A model generated the notes under the pieces. It saw only the letters and a list, made by a program, of their open reading frames with translations, did not search any database and had not been told where the DNA came from. From contig NZ_AUJX01000015.1 in NCBI RefSeq assembly GCF_000424445.1, positions 1 to 64,000 of the forward strand: DNA of 64,000 nucleotides. Direction: 5' to 3'. A program made the translations under genes and the position numbers. Positions 1 to 7,293 of the stretch are shown in pieces (position 1 is the stretch's first letter; each line of letters starts with the position of its first letter). The DNA comes from Oribacterium sp. NK2B42. GTDB taxonomy: Bacteria; Bacillota; Clostridia; Lachnospirales; Lachnospiraceae.

Positions 1-1
1 T

Positions 2-217
2 AAGGGATCAAAAAATCCTGTAAATCCGGTTATTCATGAGTACTACACCTTAAAATGCAAGTCCAAAAAGAAGAACGTTGCAATAGGTGCTGTAATGCAC
101 AAAATATGCAATATCATTTTTGCTATGCTTCGTGATAACAAGCCCTATGAGATGATCACCCCTGAAGAACACAGAAAGCAGTTTAATCGGCTCAATCGCA
201 CTACAAAAGTTGCCTGA
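2..217 (+). mobile_element. IS110-family transposase, C-terminal fragment (cut by window edge)
   Basis: An open frame enters from the left edge and ends at TGA 215-217, giving 71 residues. The text NPVIHEYYTLK, KSKKKNVAIGAVMHKI and a closing LRDNKPYEMITPEEHRKQF matches the C-terminal (Transposase_20) part of IS110/IS116/IS902 transposases, where a Lys-rich stretch precedes a helix ending in KPY. The N-terminal DEDD domain lies outside the window, so whether the element is intact cannot be judged. Bases 218-410 after the stop are AT-rich, hold no gene I can support, and probably include the right end of the element; its exact end was not resolved. Confidence 0.8.
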
Positions 218-410
218 CATCTAATTTGTCATTTTCAATGTGCTATAAATGAATTAGCTTTATTAAAGTTACCCAAAAATGCAGGTGATGGCTAATTTCT
301 AATATTTTCAATTTACTCCTTGACATTTCTTAGCTGGACTCTGAACAATCCATTTGATACTTTTCCCTAGTCTAACATCAGATTGAAAAATATACAATAG
401 TTTTGGATAT

Positions 411-440
411 ATAAAAGAGGACGGTAAAATCCGTCCTCAA
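411..440 (-). terminator. Rho-independent terminator of the 444-833 gene
   Basis: On the minus strand GAGGACGG (438-431) pairs with CCGTCCTC (424-417) across a 6-base loop and is followed by TTTTATAT. It sits five bases past the stop codon of the 129-aa gene. Confidence 0.85.
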
Positions 441-443
441 ATA

Positions 444-833
444 TTATAAATCCAGTGTAAAATCAGGATTTGAATATCCGTCTACAGTAAAGAAAATTTT
501 GTGCTCGTCAAAATTGATGAACGTTTCGATTTTCTCGGCCTTGATATAGGGGTGCTTCTCCATGTATTCAAGAACTTTCTTCTGAGCAATCTCTTCAGTG
601 TACTGTATCTTCTGATACTCAAATACTGTGCGAGTAAAAGTATATTTTGATGCTGCCTTTACCGGAGTCTTTGCTACAGGAGCCTTATCCATTTTCTCTA
701 CCTTCTTCATTCCACGTCTTGAAGTCGGTTTCTTCGCAGCGGTTGTTTTGGGTTTCGGACCTCTCTTTCTTCCAGTCGGCTTAACAACCGGTGTCTCTTG
801 GGTTTCTACTACTGTCTTCTCTTCTGTTGCCAT
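444..833 (-). CDS. Lys/Ala/Pro-rich basic protein with DUF6465-like C-terminal domain
   Basis: The protein has 129 residues. Residues 1-62 are low-complexity and rich in K, A, P and T, with a GRKRGPKPK stretch that resembles an AT-hook. Residues 63-129 form a compact domain ending in TVDGYSNPDFTLDL. The last 15 residues match the end of the protein at 21294-21743 (YYTIDGVGSSDYRIDL), so the two are paralogs; from memory that family is annotated DUF6465. No function is established. The basic tail suggests contact with nucleic acid or an acidic surface, which is inference. No strong ribosome binding site is visible before the ATG, only AAAG about nine bases upstream. It lies between an IS110 remnant and a decayed small gene. 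Confidence 0.75.
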   Translation of the reverse strand: MATEEKTVVETQETPVVKPTGRKRGPKPKTTAAKKPTSRRGMKKVEKMDKAPVAKTPVKAASKYTFTRTVFEYQKIQYTEEIAQKKVLEYMEKHPYIKAEKIETFINFDEHKIFFTVDGYSNPDFTLDL

Positions 834-867
834 GTGATACTTTACATGTAATCATTTTAAATTAACT

Positions 868-1102
868 TTACCTTTGTTTACGTCTTTCTTTTTCATAAAT
901 TTCGTTAAAAGCCTCAAATGATATTCCCCAGTCAGTGCAACCATTAGGAAACATGTTTTTTACTTCAGTAATCGACATACTATGTGTCTTCACCATTATC
1001 TATTCTATCTCCATGACCAGCGCAAACATCGCCAAAATTAAATTCACAATTATTACATGACCTTTTGCTCGGTTCGAGATAACCCCAATCTACTTTTCCC
1101 AT
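868..1102 (-). pseudogene. Small Cys-containing protein, apparently frameshifted (or two coupled ORFs)
   Basis: Two short minus-strand frames overlap by 17 bases. The first (1102-980, 40 aa) starts MGKVDWGYLEPSKRSCNNC and carries three Cys in a CxxC...C layout. The second (996-868, 42 aa) contains FPNGCTDWGISFEAFNEI and ends in KERRKQR. Read across the overlap they make one about 75-aa protein with four Cys, of a kind I recall as small hypothetical proteins in Clostridia (CxxC, then a Cys followed by W-x-I-S). A single-base shift is the simplest explanation; programmed shifting or two coupled genes are alternatives. The Cys spacing suggests metal binding, but the function is unknown. Confidence 0.5.
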
Positions 1103-1160
1103 AATTCAAAAATACTCCTTGAAATTTTAATTGTATTTACGAAATTTTCCATGATCCAAC

Positions 1161-1189
1161 ATATTATACTTATGCAGTCAGTATAATAT
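1161..1189. repeat. Perfect 10-bp inverted repeat downstream of the Mrr-like gene
   Basis: ATATTATACT (1161-1170) and AGTATAATAT (1180-1189) pair around a 9-base loop. It lies 26 bases past the stop of the Mrr-like gene and has no U-run after it on the minus strand, so it is at best a weak terminator. It could instead be a protein-binding palindrome. Confidence 0.5.
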
Positions 1190-1214
1190 GAAATATATCC
1201 ATTATTTATTTCTT

Positions 1215-1901
1215 TTATAAGTTATTATTTTGAAGAACTTCTTTAATCATATTAGACAATATTTCCCTATCCCATAAAGCGACATGTGTTGCTTTAGCTA
1301 ATGCTTTTGCACCAGATGTAAAATGTCCGTTTGTCATTATAATACCTATATCACAACCGTACATAGTTTTACCAGCAAATACTTCTTGTACAGCTTGATT
1401 TCCTACATCTGAGGAATATCTTTTACACTGTATAGCGTATTTGATATTGTCCTTCTCCGCTGTAATATCAACACCTTGATCTCCTGTTACTTCTGTATAT
1501 TTGATATTACTAAACCCATTAGCTTTTAATAAGTCACCGCAGTAATGTTCAAACTGAATGCCTTCCATTGCATCGACATTTGTAAGTATGCCTTCCACTG
1601 TAATTACCTTTTCAGGTTGCTTCTCTTTGTTTACAATATTATCTTGCTGTTCTGAATTAGATACTTTACTTTCTTCTTGAGGTTTATCAGTCTGTTGGTT
1701 CTCACCCGAAGACACATAAGGCTCTAGTATCTTGCTTAAAACTAAGAGCTGACCAATGCCAATAACAAAAGCTAATACCAGTTGCCATCCTGCCGGAATA
1801 TGAACATCACCAAAAATTACTTTTTTTGTTAGGTCTAACTCACGTAAACACAACCCCATATAGGCACAAAACCCAAGTATACCAAAGATTATTTTCTTCA
1901 T
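1215..1901 (-). CDS. Membrane-anchored Mrr-like restriction endonuclease
   Basis: The protein has 228 residues. Residues 1-20 and 40-58 are hydrophobic and look like two membrane segments around a short loop. A polar Gln/Glu/Lys-rich linker (60-100) leads to an Mrr_cat domain (about 112-215). The PD-(D/E)xK core is visible as GDQGVDI (Asp145) followed by IQCKRY (Gln158-x-Lys160). The later TNGHFTSGAKALA segment is also typical of Mrr-type nucleases, which cut modified or foreign DNA. Its start overlaps the stop of the upstream methyltransferase gene by ATGA, so the two are translationally coupled. A membrane-tethered nuclease domain is known in this family; acting on incoming DNA at the membrane is inference. 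Confidence 0.82.
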   Translation of the reverse strand: MKKIIFGILGFCAYMGLCLRELDLTKKVIFGDVHIPAGWQLVLAFVIGIGQLLVLSKILEPYVSSGENQQTDKPQEESKVSNSEQQDNIVNKEKQPEKVITVEGILTNVDAMEGIQFEHYCGDLLKANGFSNIKYTEVTGDQGVDITAEKDNIKYAIQCKRYSSDVGNQAVQEVFAGKTMYGCDIGIIMTNGHFTSGAKALAKATHVALWDREILSNMIKEVLQNNNL

Positions 1902-4687
1902 TTCTCTACTAACTCCTGATACATCTGCATCAACTTAGCTACACAATCTGCTTCTGAGGTAGTCTTTATATCAAAGTCATAAGCTTGCATAACAGCTCTA
2001 TCATTAGCTGCGTGAGCTTTTTGTAACTCTGGTGGCATTGTGAGCGGATCATATAAGTCAGCTAAGCTACTATCTGGATATAAAGCTCTGGCATCCAGTA
2101 TTCCCTGTGCTGTCTTTTCTATCTTAGTCTTCTGCTCTAGCGTAGGCGAAGGCCATGGAAAATTATTGTATACGATTGCCAATGAATAGCTATAATCTGA
2201 TTTCATTCTCATGGCAACTACTCGCATCCAAGAATTATGAACATTAGATGTCAGAATTCCAAATTCATATAACGTTCCATTAGGAATAATACTCACTTTA
2301 TTATTTGCAACCGTTCTATTATCAATATATCCAATTGGAATATATCTTCGCCTATGTGAAGATACAAGGGGTACTACAATTGCTGTGTCAGGATTATTTA
2401 AATCACGAAATAACCATGGTGTTTCCGCAAGTTTTTGTGCTTGTTTATCTGTGCTGCTCAATCTATCTTTACGGACTTGTTCAACTCTTTTCATAACTTC
2501 AGGCATCGTTTTTAATTCTTTAGGACTACACCCAACTAACCATAAACAATATCTTGGAATATTATTAATAAATTCTTCTGAGCCAATCATTCTCTTAATA
2601 TATTTGGCAGCGTCTGGCTCTTTGTTTATCAACTTATCTTTTTCTTCTTCATTAAGTATAAGCGCAAGACATTTAACCGCTTTATTTCCGGCAATCATTT
2701 TGGGAACGTCACTTAAAGGAGCACTTCTCTTACTAACTAAAATTGACGGAGCATCAATTATATATGGGCTAATGTTTTGAGCCTCTTTCCTATCTTTAGC
2801 TTCCCCTGAATAAATATATTTTTTCCTTTTTATATCAATATTACTAAACCCAATTATTACGCAATGAACAGATGCTTTTTCATTTGCTTCACTATCCCAT
2901 ATAAAAGTACTATAGGCAAAATTAATGCGTGTATTAAATTGTTTCATTAAATAATTCCACAATATTGCCGGCTCTCCACCTTGAGTTATTGAATTTGTTG
3001 ATACGAACGCACACTGAATAAAATTATTTTTGCAAAACTGTGCTGCCTTAATATACCAACCTCCTACATAATCCAATAATCTTATGTCTTTTATGCCTGA
3101 TTTTAAATCAATCATATCTTTGTGTTGATTTGGCGTTTGATATTTTGCGCCTACAAATGGAGGATTACCCATAATATAGTTCAGCTTTTCTTTAGAAACT
3201 ATATCATTCCAATCAACTCTAAGTGCATTACCTTCATGGATGTAAGCATTGGTCTTCAACGGTAGGAAATCAAGATGCATGAGAAGGATGTCTTCTGTTT
3301 CTTTCATCATCTGAGATTCTGCGATCCAAAGAGCTGTCTTAGCTACGGTAACAGCAAAGTCGTTTATCTCGATACCATAGAACTGAGAAATAGAAACTTT
3401 AATAGGGCTGGAACTTTCTTCATCGTCAGCGAACCACATACCTATCTGCTCTTGGTTAAGGGCTTTCAAAACTTCATTCTCTAATCTACGAATAGAAATA
3501 TATGTTTCTGTCAAGAAGTTACCAGAACCACACGCTGGATCGAGCCATGTAAGACTTGCTAATTTATCTTGAAATGCTTTCAGTTTATTCTTCCTTGTTC
3601 TGAATACTTGACTGTTCTTTATCTCATTAAGTTCTTTTTTCAAATCATCCAGGAACAACGGATCGATAACCTTATGTATGTTCTCGATAGAAGTATAGTG
3701 CATCCCACCTGATCGTCTTGTTTCAGGATTCAATGTCGATTCGAAGACGGCACCAAAAATCGTAGGGCTTATCTGTGACCAATCAAATCCCTCACTAGCC
3801 TTGGCCAGAAGAATAGTCCTAATCTCATCTGTAAAGTTGGGGATCTCAATTTTTTCATCAGCAAACAAACCGCCGTTCACATAAGGGAACTTCGATAAAT
3901 CGCTTTCATCATACGGATCTCTTTCATCTTCCGGTGTATCAAGAACCTTAAAGAGTTCTATCAGAGCTTTTCTCATATCCTTAGTAGAGAACTGCTCCAT
4001 ATAATCATGAAACATATGTCCACTGTCACCAAAAATATGAGCGTCTTCCGCATATAAACAAAATACAATCCTTACACAAAGCATATTAAGACTCTTTAAA
4101 GAGGCCTCCGAACTAGGGTCTCTATACTGCTTTAATAAAGCATCATAGATAAGACCAACAAATTCTCCCGCTTTTACAGAGACTTCCATCTCTTGAGTAA
4201 TCTTCTGTTGCTTTTTGTCAGCTAGAAACTCAAAGAGACTGTACTTGTTAGGAAGTTCCGATAACATGACCTTTACAGGTTCCGGAACCCTTGCATCCAT
4301 ATCGTAAATCCAAATTTCTGCAAAGTTAGAGACGATGATCCACTTTGACTTCTCACTTACTGGCAAAGCGTTATCATAATCTTTGGCTTGCTCATACGGA
4401 GTTTTGCCACCATGTCCCTGCTGTGGTTTAGATAAGTCTATACCTAAAGTCTTTTGTTCGATCAGAACTCTTGTTTCAGGAATATATGCGTCAATTCTAT
4501 TAGATAATGTACCTTTATTATTAAGAACTTTCTTTTGAAATTCGATTCTATCTGTTACATGGTCTAACCCTATTACGTCTTGAAGAAAATCTATCCAAAA
4601 AGACCTGTCGTCCTCATCTTCTCGCCCTTTATTTGCCCATTTTTGAGAAAACTGTCGTGCCGCTTCTCTTCTCTCTGAGTCAGTCAT
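1898..4687 (-). CDS. MmeI-like type IIG/IIL restriction-modification enzyme
   Basis: A 929-residue fused nuclease and DNA methyltransferase, close to the usual size of MmeI-family enzymes. The N-terminal nuclease motif is Asp66 then EQK (77-79), in IDAYIPETRVLIEQK. A helical spacer follows (about 160-330). The methyltransferase has motif I LDPACGSGNF (382-391) and motif IV NPPF (508-511), which indicates N6-adenine methylation. The target recognition part is around 600-850, and the family's C-terminal segment ends MQMYQELVEK. In this family one polypeptide both cuts and methylates, with specificity set by the recognition domain. The ATG is preceded by GGGAG, and it is coupled to the Mrr-like gene. 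The segment is more AT-rich than the housekeeping genes, consistent with transfer. Confidence 0.88.
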   Translation of the reverse strand: MTDSERREAARQFSQKWANKGREDEDDRSFWIDFLQDVIGLDHVTDRIEFQKKVLNNKGTLSNRIDAYIPETRVLIEQKTLGIDLSKPQQGHGGKTPYEQAKDYDNALPVSEKSKWIIVSNFAEIWIYDMDARVPEPVKVMLSELPNKYSLFEFLADKKQQKITQEMEVSVKAGEFVGLIYDALLKQYRDPSSEASLKSLNMLCVRIVFCLYAEDAHIFGDSGHMFHDYMEQFSTKDMRKALIELFKVLDTPEDERDPYDESDLSKFPYVNGGLFADEKIEIPNFTDEIRTILLAKASEGFDWSQISPTIFGAVFESTLNPETRRSGGMHYTSIENIHKVIDPLFLDDLKKELNEIKNSQVFRTRKNKLKAFQDKLASLTWLDPACGSGNFLTETYISIRRLENEVLKALNQEQIGMWFADDEESSSPIKVSISQFYGIEINDFAVTVAKTALWIAESQMMKETEDILLMHLDFLPLKTNAYIHEGNALRVDWNDIVSKEKLNYIMGNPPFVGAKYQTPNQHKDMIDLKSGIKDIRLLDYVGGWYIKAAQFCKNNFIQCAFVSTNSITQGGEPAILWNYLMKQFNTRINFAYSTFIWDSEANEKASVHCVIIGFSNIDIKRKKYIYSGEAKDRKEAQNISPYIIDAPSILVSKRSAPLSDVPKMIAGNKAVKCLALILNEEEKDKLINKEPDAAKYIKRMIGSEEFINNIPRYCLWLVGCSPKELKTMPEVMKRVEQVRKDRLSSTDKQAQKLAETPWLFRDLNNPDTAIVVPLVSSHRRRYIPIGYIDNRTVANNKVSIIPNGTLYEFGILTSNVHNSWMRVVAMRMKSDYSYSLAIVYNNFPWPSPTLEQKTKIEKTAQGILDARALYPDSSLADLYDPLTMPPELQKAHAANDRAVMQAYDFDIKTTSEADCVAKLMQMYQELVEK

Positions 4688-4705
4688 TTTCTGTGTGCTC
4701 CCTTT

Positions 4706-4753
4706 AAATATTTTTACGAATAAAAATATTTTATCACGGAATTTGTAATTCCG
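4706..4753 (-). promoter_or_regulatory. Two perfect inverted repeats in the leader of the restriction-modification gene
   Basis: Reading toward the gene, CGGAATT-ACA-AATTCCG (4753-4737) is followed by AAATATTTTTA-TTCG-TAAAAATATTT (4731-4706), an 11-bp stem capped by a UUCG-type tetraloop. The second ends just before the GGGAG ribosome binding site. They could be operators, a leader hairpin, or the end of the upstream small gene's transcript; neither is followed by a clear U-run. Confidence 0.55.
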
Positions 4754-4764
4754 AATTAATCATT

Positions 4765-4875
4765 TCAACAATTCCCACTACATTCCTCATAGAACCTACA
4801 AGTCAGGCAGCACTGTCCACATCTCTTCTCCCGGATTCTCCAACCTCTTCGCAACCAATATATGAATCTACGCAT
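4765..4875 (-). CDS. 36-residue Cys-rich basic peptide
   Basis: ATG at 4875 opens a 36-codon frame ending in TGA at 4765. The peptide begins MRRFIYWLRRGWRIREKRC and continues GQCCLTCRFYEECSGNC. It has six Cys (spacing C-x2-CC-x2-C-x5-C-x3-C) after an Arg/Trp-rich N-terminus. GAGAGGTG lies upstream at a workable distance and is part of a hairpin (4877-4941). I recall similar small Cys proteins beside S24-type repressors in clostridial islands, and a broken S24 gene lies directly upstream here. The function is unknown; metal binding is plausible. Confidence 0.6.
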   Translation of the reverse strand: MRRFIYWLRRGWRIREKRCGQCCLTCRFYEECSGNC

Positions 4876-4876
4876 C

Positions 4877-4941
4877 AAAAAAACACCTCTCATGTATGTA
4901 TCTCAGATATGTTTCTGACTATACAATACATAAAGAGGTGT
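4877..4941 (-). promoter_or_regulatory. Terminator-like hairpin that contains the ribosome binding site of the 36-aa peptide
   Basis: In the minus-strand RNA, ACACCTCT (4941-4934) pairs with AGAGGTGT (4890-4883). An inner TATGTAT/ATACATA pairing extends the stem. Seven U follow at once (4883-4877), then the ATG. The 3' arm holds the Shine-Dalgarno AGAGGTG. The fold could therefore stop transcription, hide the ribosome binding site, or both. Confidence 0.6.
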
Positions 4942-5008
4942 CCGTTAAAAAGGGTTGCATAAAAGCCAAATGTGCTGCTGTAAAGAGAACTTTGTGATTT
5001 CCCTAAAC

Positions 5009-5341
5009 TCATAAATCTTTTTGGATGCGTACAACCTTACCTAAAATCGTTATTTCGGGAGAATATTCAAGCGGTTTAACAGAAAGATTCCCATATAGAA
5101 TTATTGAATTACCATTTATCTACATCCTATAGCACCGTAAATCATCACTTCTTTGAGTGATAGTTAAAACAAAGTCACCATTTGTAGGCGGTTCATTCAA
5201 CCAAACTATAACATTATCTCCTCTTCGTATTTCTGGAGATAATGTGTCATCATTAATCCTTATAGCGACCATATTTTTATCTTTATATGCATATTCAGGA
5301 ACCATTTCAAGTCCTATTTGCTCCTTTGAAAAAATGTTCAA
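5009..5341 (-). pseudogene. LexA/S24-peptidase-like domain, truncated and interrupted by a stop
   Basis: From 5341 the frame reads MVAIRINDDTLSPEIRRGDNV, the shape of the S24 core (GDSMxPxIxxGD), then PPTNGDFVLTIT and DLRCYRM. A TAG at 5122-5120 follows. The same frame continues past it with INGNSIILYGNLSVKP and ITILGKVVRIQKDL to TGA at 5009, which is the normal end of such domains, so the TAG looks like a point nonsense change. The position of the catalytic Ser is Thr, and that of the catalytic Lys is Arg. A TGA directly precedes the TTG, and no helix-turn-helix domain is upstream. I read it as the remnant of an island or phage repressor. Confidence 0.7.
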
Positions 5342-5384
5342 TCAAAAGTACAAAGTCAGTAAAGATGAGACTTTCATAACCTTT

Positions 5385-5407
5385 TTTTGGAGACCAAATT
5401 GGAGACC
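5385..5407. repeat. Two partial copies of the tRNA-Trp anticodon arm
   Basis: TTTTGGAGACC at 5385-5395 is identical to 5537-5547 inside tRNA-Trp, and TTGGAGACC recurs at 5399-5407. Both lie on the 3' side of the tRNA, at the edge of the accessory block. They may be attachment-site or integrase-binding remnants; chance cannot be excluded at this length. Confidence 0.4.
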
Positions 5408-5448
5408 AAATGGAGCTCTTTTTATCGTGTTTCGTTTTCTTGCACAAC

Positions 5449-5482
5449 AAAAAAAGGACTTCCGATTCCTCGGAAATCCTTT
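5449..5482 (-). terminator. Terminator of tRNA-Trp
   Basis: On the minus strand AAAGGATTTCCGA pairs with TCGGAAGTCCTTT around a GGAA loop and runs into a U-tract (AAAAAAA at 5449-5455 on the plus strand). It begins about 20 bases past the 3' end of the tRNA. Confidence 0.85.
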
Positions 5483-5503
5483 ATTTTCTGCCCTTCTATT
5501 GAG

Positions 5504-5574
5504 CAGGGGTTGAGGGATTCGAACCCCCATGAGCGGTTTTGGAGACCGATATCTTACCATTGGATGAAACCCCT
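5504..5574 (-). tRNA. tRNA-Trp (CCA anticodon)
   Basis: The 71-base minus-strand gene folds with acceptor AGGGGTT/AACCCCT and discriminator G. The anticodon stem is CGGT/ACCG around the loop CTCCAAA, giving anticodon CCA, and the T arm is GGGGGTTCGAATCCCTC. The 3' CCA is not encoded. It has its own promoter (5604-5632) and terminator (5449-5482), so it is a single-gene unit. The low-coordinate side is the accessory block, consistent with use of this tRNA as an integration site. Confidence 0.95.
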
Positions 5575-5603
5575 GAGTGCCGTTCTCTTCAAGCGACTTG
5601 TAT

Positions 5604-5632
5604 AATATACCGATTATTTTCTCCTACGTCAA
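5604..5632 (-). promoter_or_regulatory. Sigma-A promoter of tRNA-Trp
   Basis: TTGACG (5632-5627), 17-base spacer, TATATT (5609-5604), about 30 bases before the mature tRNA 5' end. Confidence 0.8.
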
Positions 5633-5685
5633 GCACTTTTTTGAAATTTCACTGATAGCGCCACCGGCTGAACTGAAAAAAGGTA

Positions 5686-5732
5686 AGAAAATGCAAGGGT
5701 GGGTGGTCCGTCACGCGTCCCTTGCATTTTCT
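5686..5732 (-). terminator. Terminator after radA
   Basis: A perfect 14-bp inverted repeat, AGAAAATGCAAGGG at 5686-5699 and CCCTTGCATTTTCT at 5719-5732, has a 19-base loop. On the minus strand a U-rich stretch follows a few bases later. It lies 53 bases past the radA stop. Confidence 0.75.
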
Positions 5733-5784
5733 GTGCCATTTCACAGCAATTCATCTTCACCGGCGGAACTGTTACCAGTACTTT

Positions 5785-7173
5785 TTATTTTTTCATTATC
5801 TGCAGTGCTTCGCGAATGTTTCGCACCGGAATAAGCTGCACATCCTTCAGGTTTCGATCATTCAGCTTTTTGGCATGATATGCCGGAAGCACAACCTTGT
5901 TGAAACCGAGTCTAACGGCTTCCTCCACTCGCTGCTCTGCATTGGAAACCGCACGTACTTCCCCTGAGAGACCAACTTCCCCAAAGATCATGATGTCATC
6001 GCTTATCTCGATATTCATGTAAGATGAGATCAGGGACATGATGATGGCGAGATCCATGGAAGGCTCTGCGATATGCAATCCTCCCGTGATATTTAAGTAA
6101 GCGTCATACTTCCCGATCTCGAGATTCAGGCGTCTTTCAATGATGGCGATCAGCATGTTGAGACGATTATAGTCAAAACCGTTGGTGGTTCTTCTAGGCA
6201 GGTTAAATGCAGTCTGAACAACGAGCCCCTGAATCTCTATAAGAAGAGGTCTGGTGCCCTCCATGCCGCAGGAAACTACAGATCCTGAAGCTCCTATGGG
6301 ACGTCCGGAAAGAAGCAGCTCTGAAGGATTCAGAACCTCATGAAGACCGGAGCCTTCCATTTCGAAGACAGCGATCTCATTGGTGGAACCGAATCGGTTT
6401 TTCTGTCCGTGCATGATGCGGAGGCTGCCGCTGCTCTCACCTTCAAAATAGAGAACCACATCCACCATGTGCTCAAGAATTTTGGGACCGGCAACATTAC
6501 CATCCTTGGTCACGTGACCGACTATAAAGATGGCGATGCCGTTTTCCTTGGCAAGCCTTAGGAGCTGAGCCGATGATTCCCGAACCTGGCTGACTGATCC
6601 GGGAGCTGCGGTTACTGTTTCTGTATACATGGTCTGGATGGAATCGATGACCACGAAGTCCGGCTGTTCCTCCTGAACTGTGGCTACTATATTTTCAATG
6701 TTGGTCTCTGTCATGAATTTGAGATCACCGCTTATATCTACTATCCTCTCGGCTCTCATCTTTATCTGTTTGAGACTTTCCTCACCGGAAATGTAGAGCG
6801 CTTTTTTCTTTGATTCCGCAGACAGATTTCTGGAAACTTCAAGGAGCAGGGTGGATTTTCCGATTCCCGGGTCACCTCCTAAAAGAACCAGAGATCCCAC
6901 AACTATTCCTCCGCCCAGAACTCTGTCAAGCTCGCGAAAACCTGTGGAGATTCTGTCTTCCTTTTGCAGGGAGATTTCGTCTATCCTAACCGGTTTTTGT
7001 CTGATAGGTCGTATACCTCCCGATGATTTACCTGTGGATTTCGAAAATCCTAAAGGAACTATCGGTTCTTCGACAAAAGAATTCCAGGCGCGACAGCCGG
7101 GACACTGCCCCAGCCACTTGGCGGATTCGTATCCGCATTTTTTGCAAAAATATTTAGATGTTGCTTTTGCCAT
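5785..7173 (-). CDS. radA: DNA repair protein RadA/Sms
   Basis: A 462-residue RecA-like ATPase that helps branch migration during recombinational repair. The zinc finger is C10-x2-C13...C24-x2-C27. Walker A is GGDPGIGKSTLL, the RadA-specific KNRFG motif is present (KNRFGSTNEI), and the C-terminal third is the Lon-protease-like domain (GGLHIAEPSMDLAIIMSLISS). The length is typical (about 455-460). The start MAKATSKYF fits the family. It follows clpC, the usual clpC-radA order in Firmicutes, with a large palindrome between the genes. Confidence 0.97.
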   Translation of the reverse strand: MAKATSKYFCKKCGYESAKWLGQCPGCRAWNSFVEEPIVPLGFSKSTGKSSGGIRPIRQKPVRIDEISLQKEDRISTGFRELDRVLGGGIVVGSLVLLGGDPGIGKSTLLLEVSRNLSAESKKKALYISGEESLKQIKMRAERIVDISGDLKFMTETNIENIVATVQEEQPDFVVIDSIQTMYTETVTAAPGSVSQVRESSAQLLRLAKENGIAIFIVGHVTKDGNVAGPKILEHMVDVVLYFEGESSGSLRIMHGQKNRFGSTNEIAVFEMEGSGLHEVLNPSELLLSGRPIGASGSVVSCGMEGTRPLLIEIQGLVVQTAFNLPRRTTNGFDYNRLNMLIAIIERRLNLEIGKYDAYLNITGGLHIAEPSMDLAIIMSLISSYMNIEISDDIMIFGEVGLSGEVRAVSNAEQRVEEAVRLGFNKVVLPAYHAKKLNDRNLKDVQLIPVRNIREALQIMKK

Positions 7174-7199
7174 GATCTTCCTTTATTAAAAACTATATA

Positions 7200-7258
7200 T
7201 GACACGGGGATGGTTTCCGGAGTCATCGATGGATGACATGAAAACCGTCCCCGTGTCA
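7200..7258. repeat. Large palindromic element between clpC and radA
   Basis: TGACACGGGGA (7200-7210) and TCCCCGTGTCA (7248-7258) pair perfectly. The stem continues imperfectly (TGGTTTCC with GAAAACCG) and an inner GTCATC/GATGAC hairpin closes it. From memory, a TGACACGGGGACGG-type hairpin recurs between genes in many clostridial genomes. It may weakly separate clpC from radA transcription or stabilise RNA. Confidence 0.65.
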
Positions 7259-7293
7259 CTGGATTTATTACCTGATATAAGTGTCGTGCAGTT

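Noticed and set aside
5342-5605. Open frames on both strands across tRNA-Trp and its flanks
   Set aside because: They read through the tRNA and its terminator and have no ribosome binding site; they are shadows of RNA sequence.
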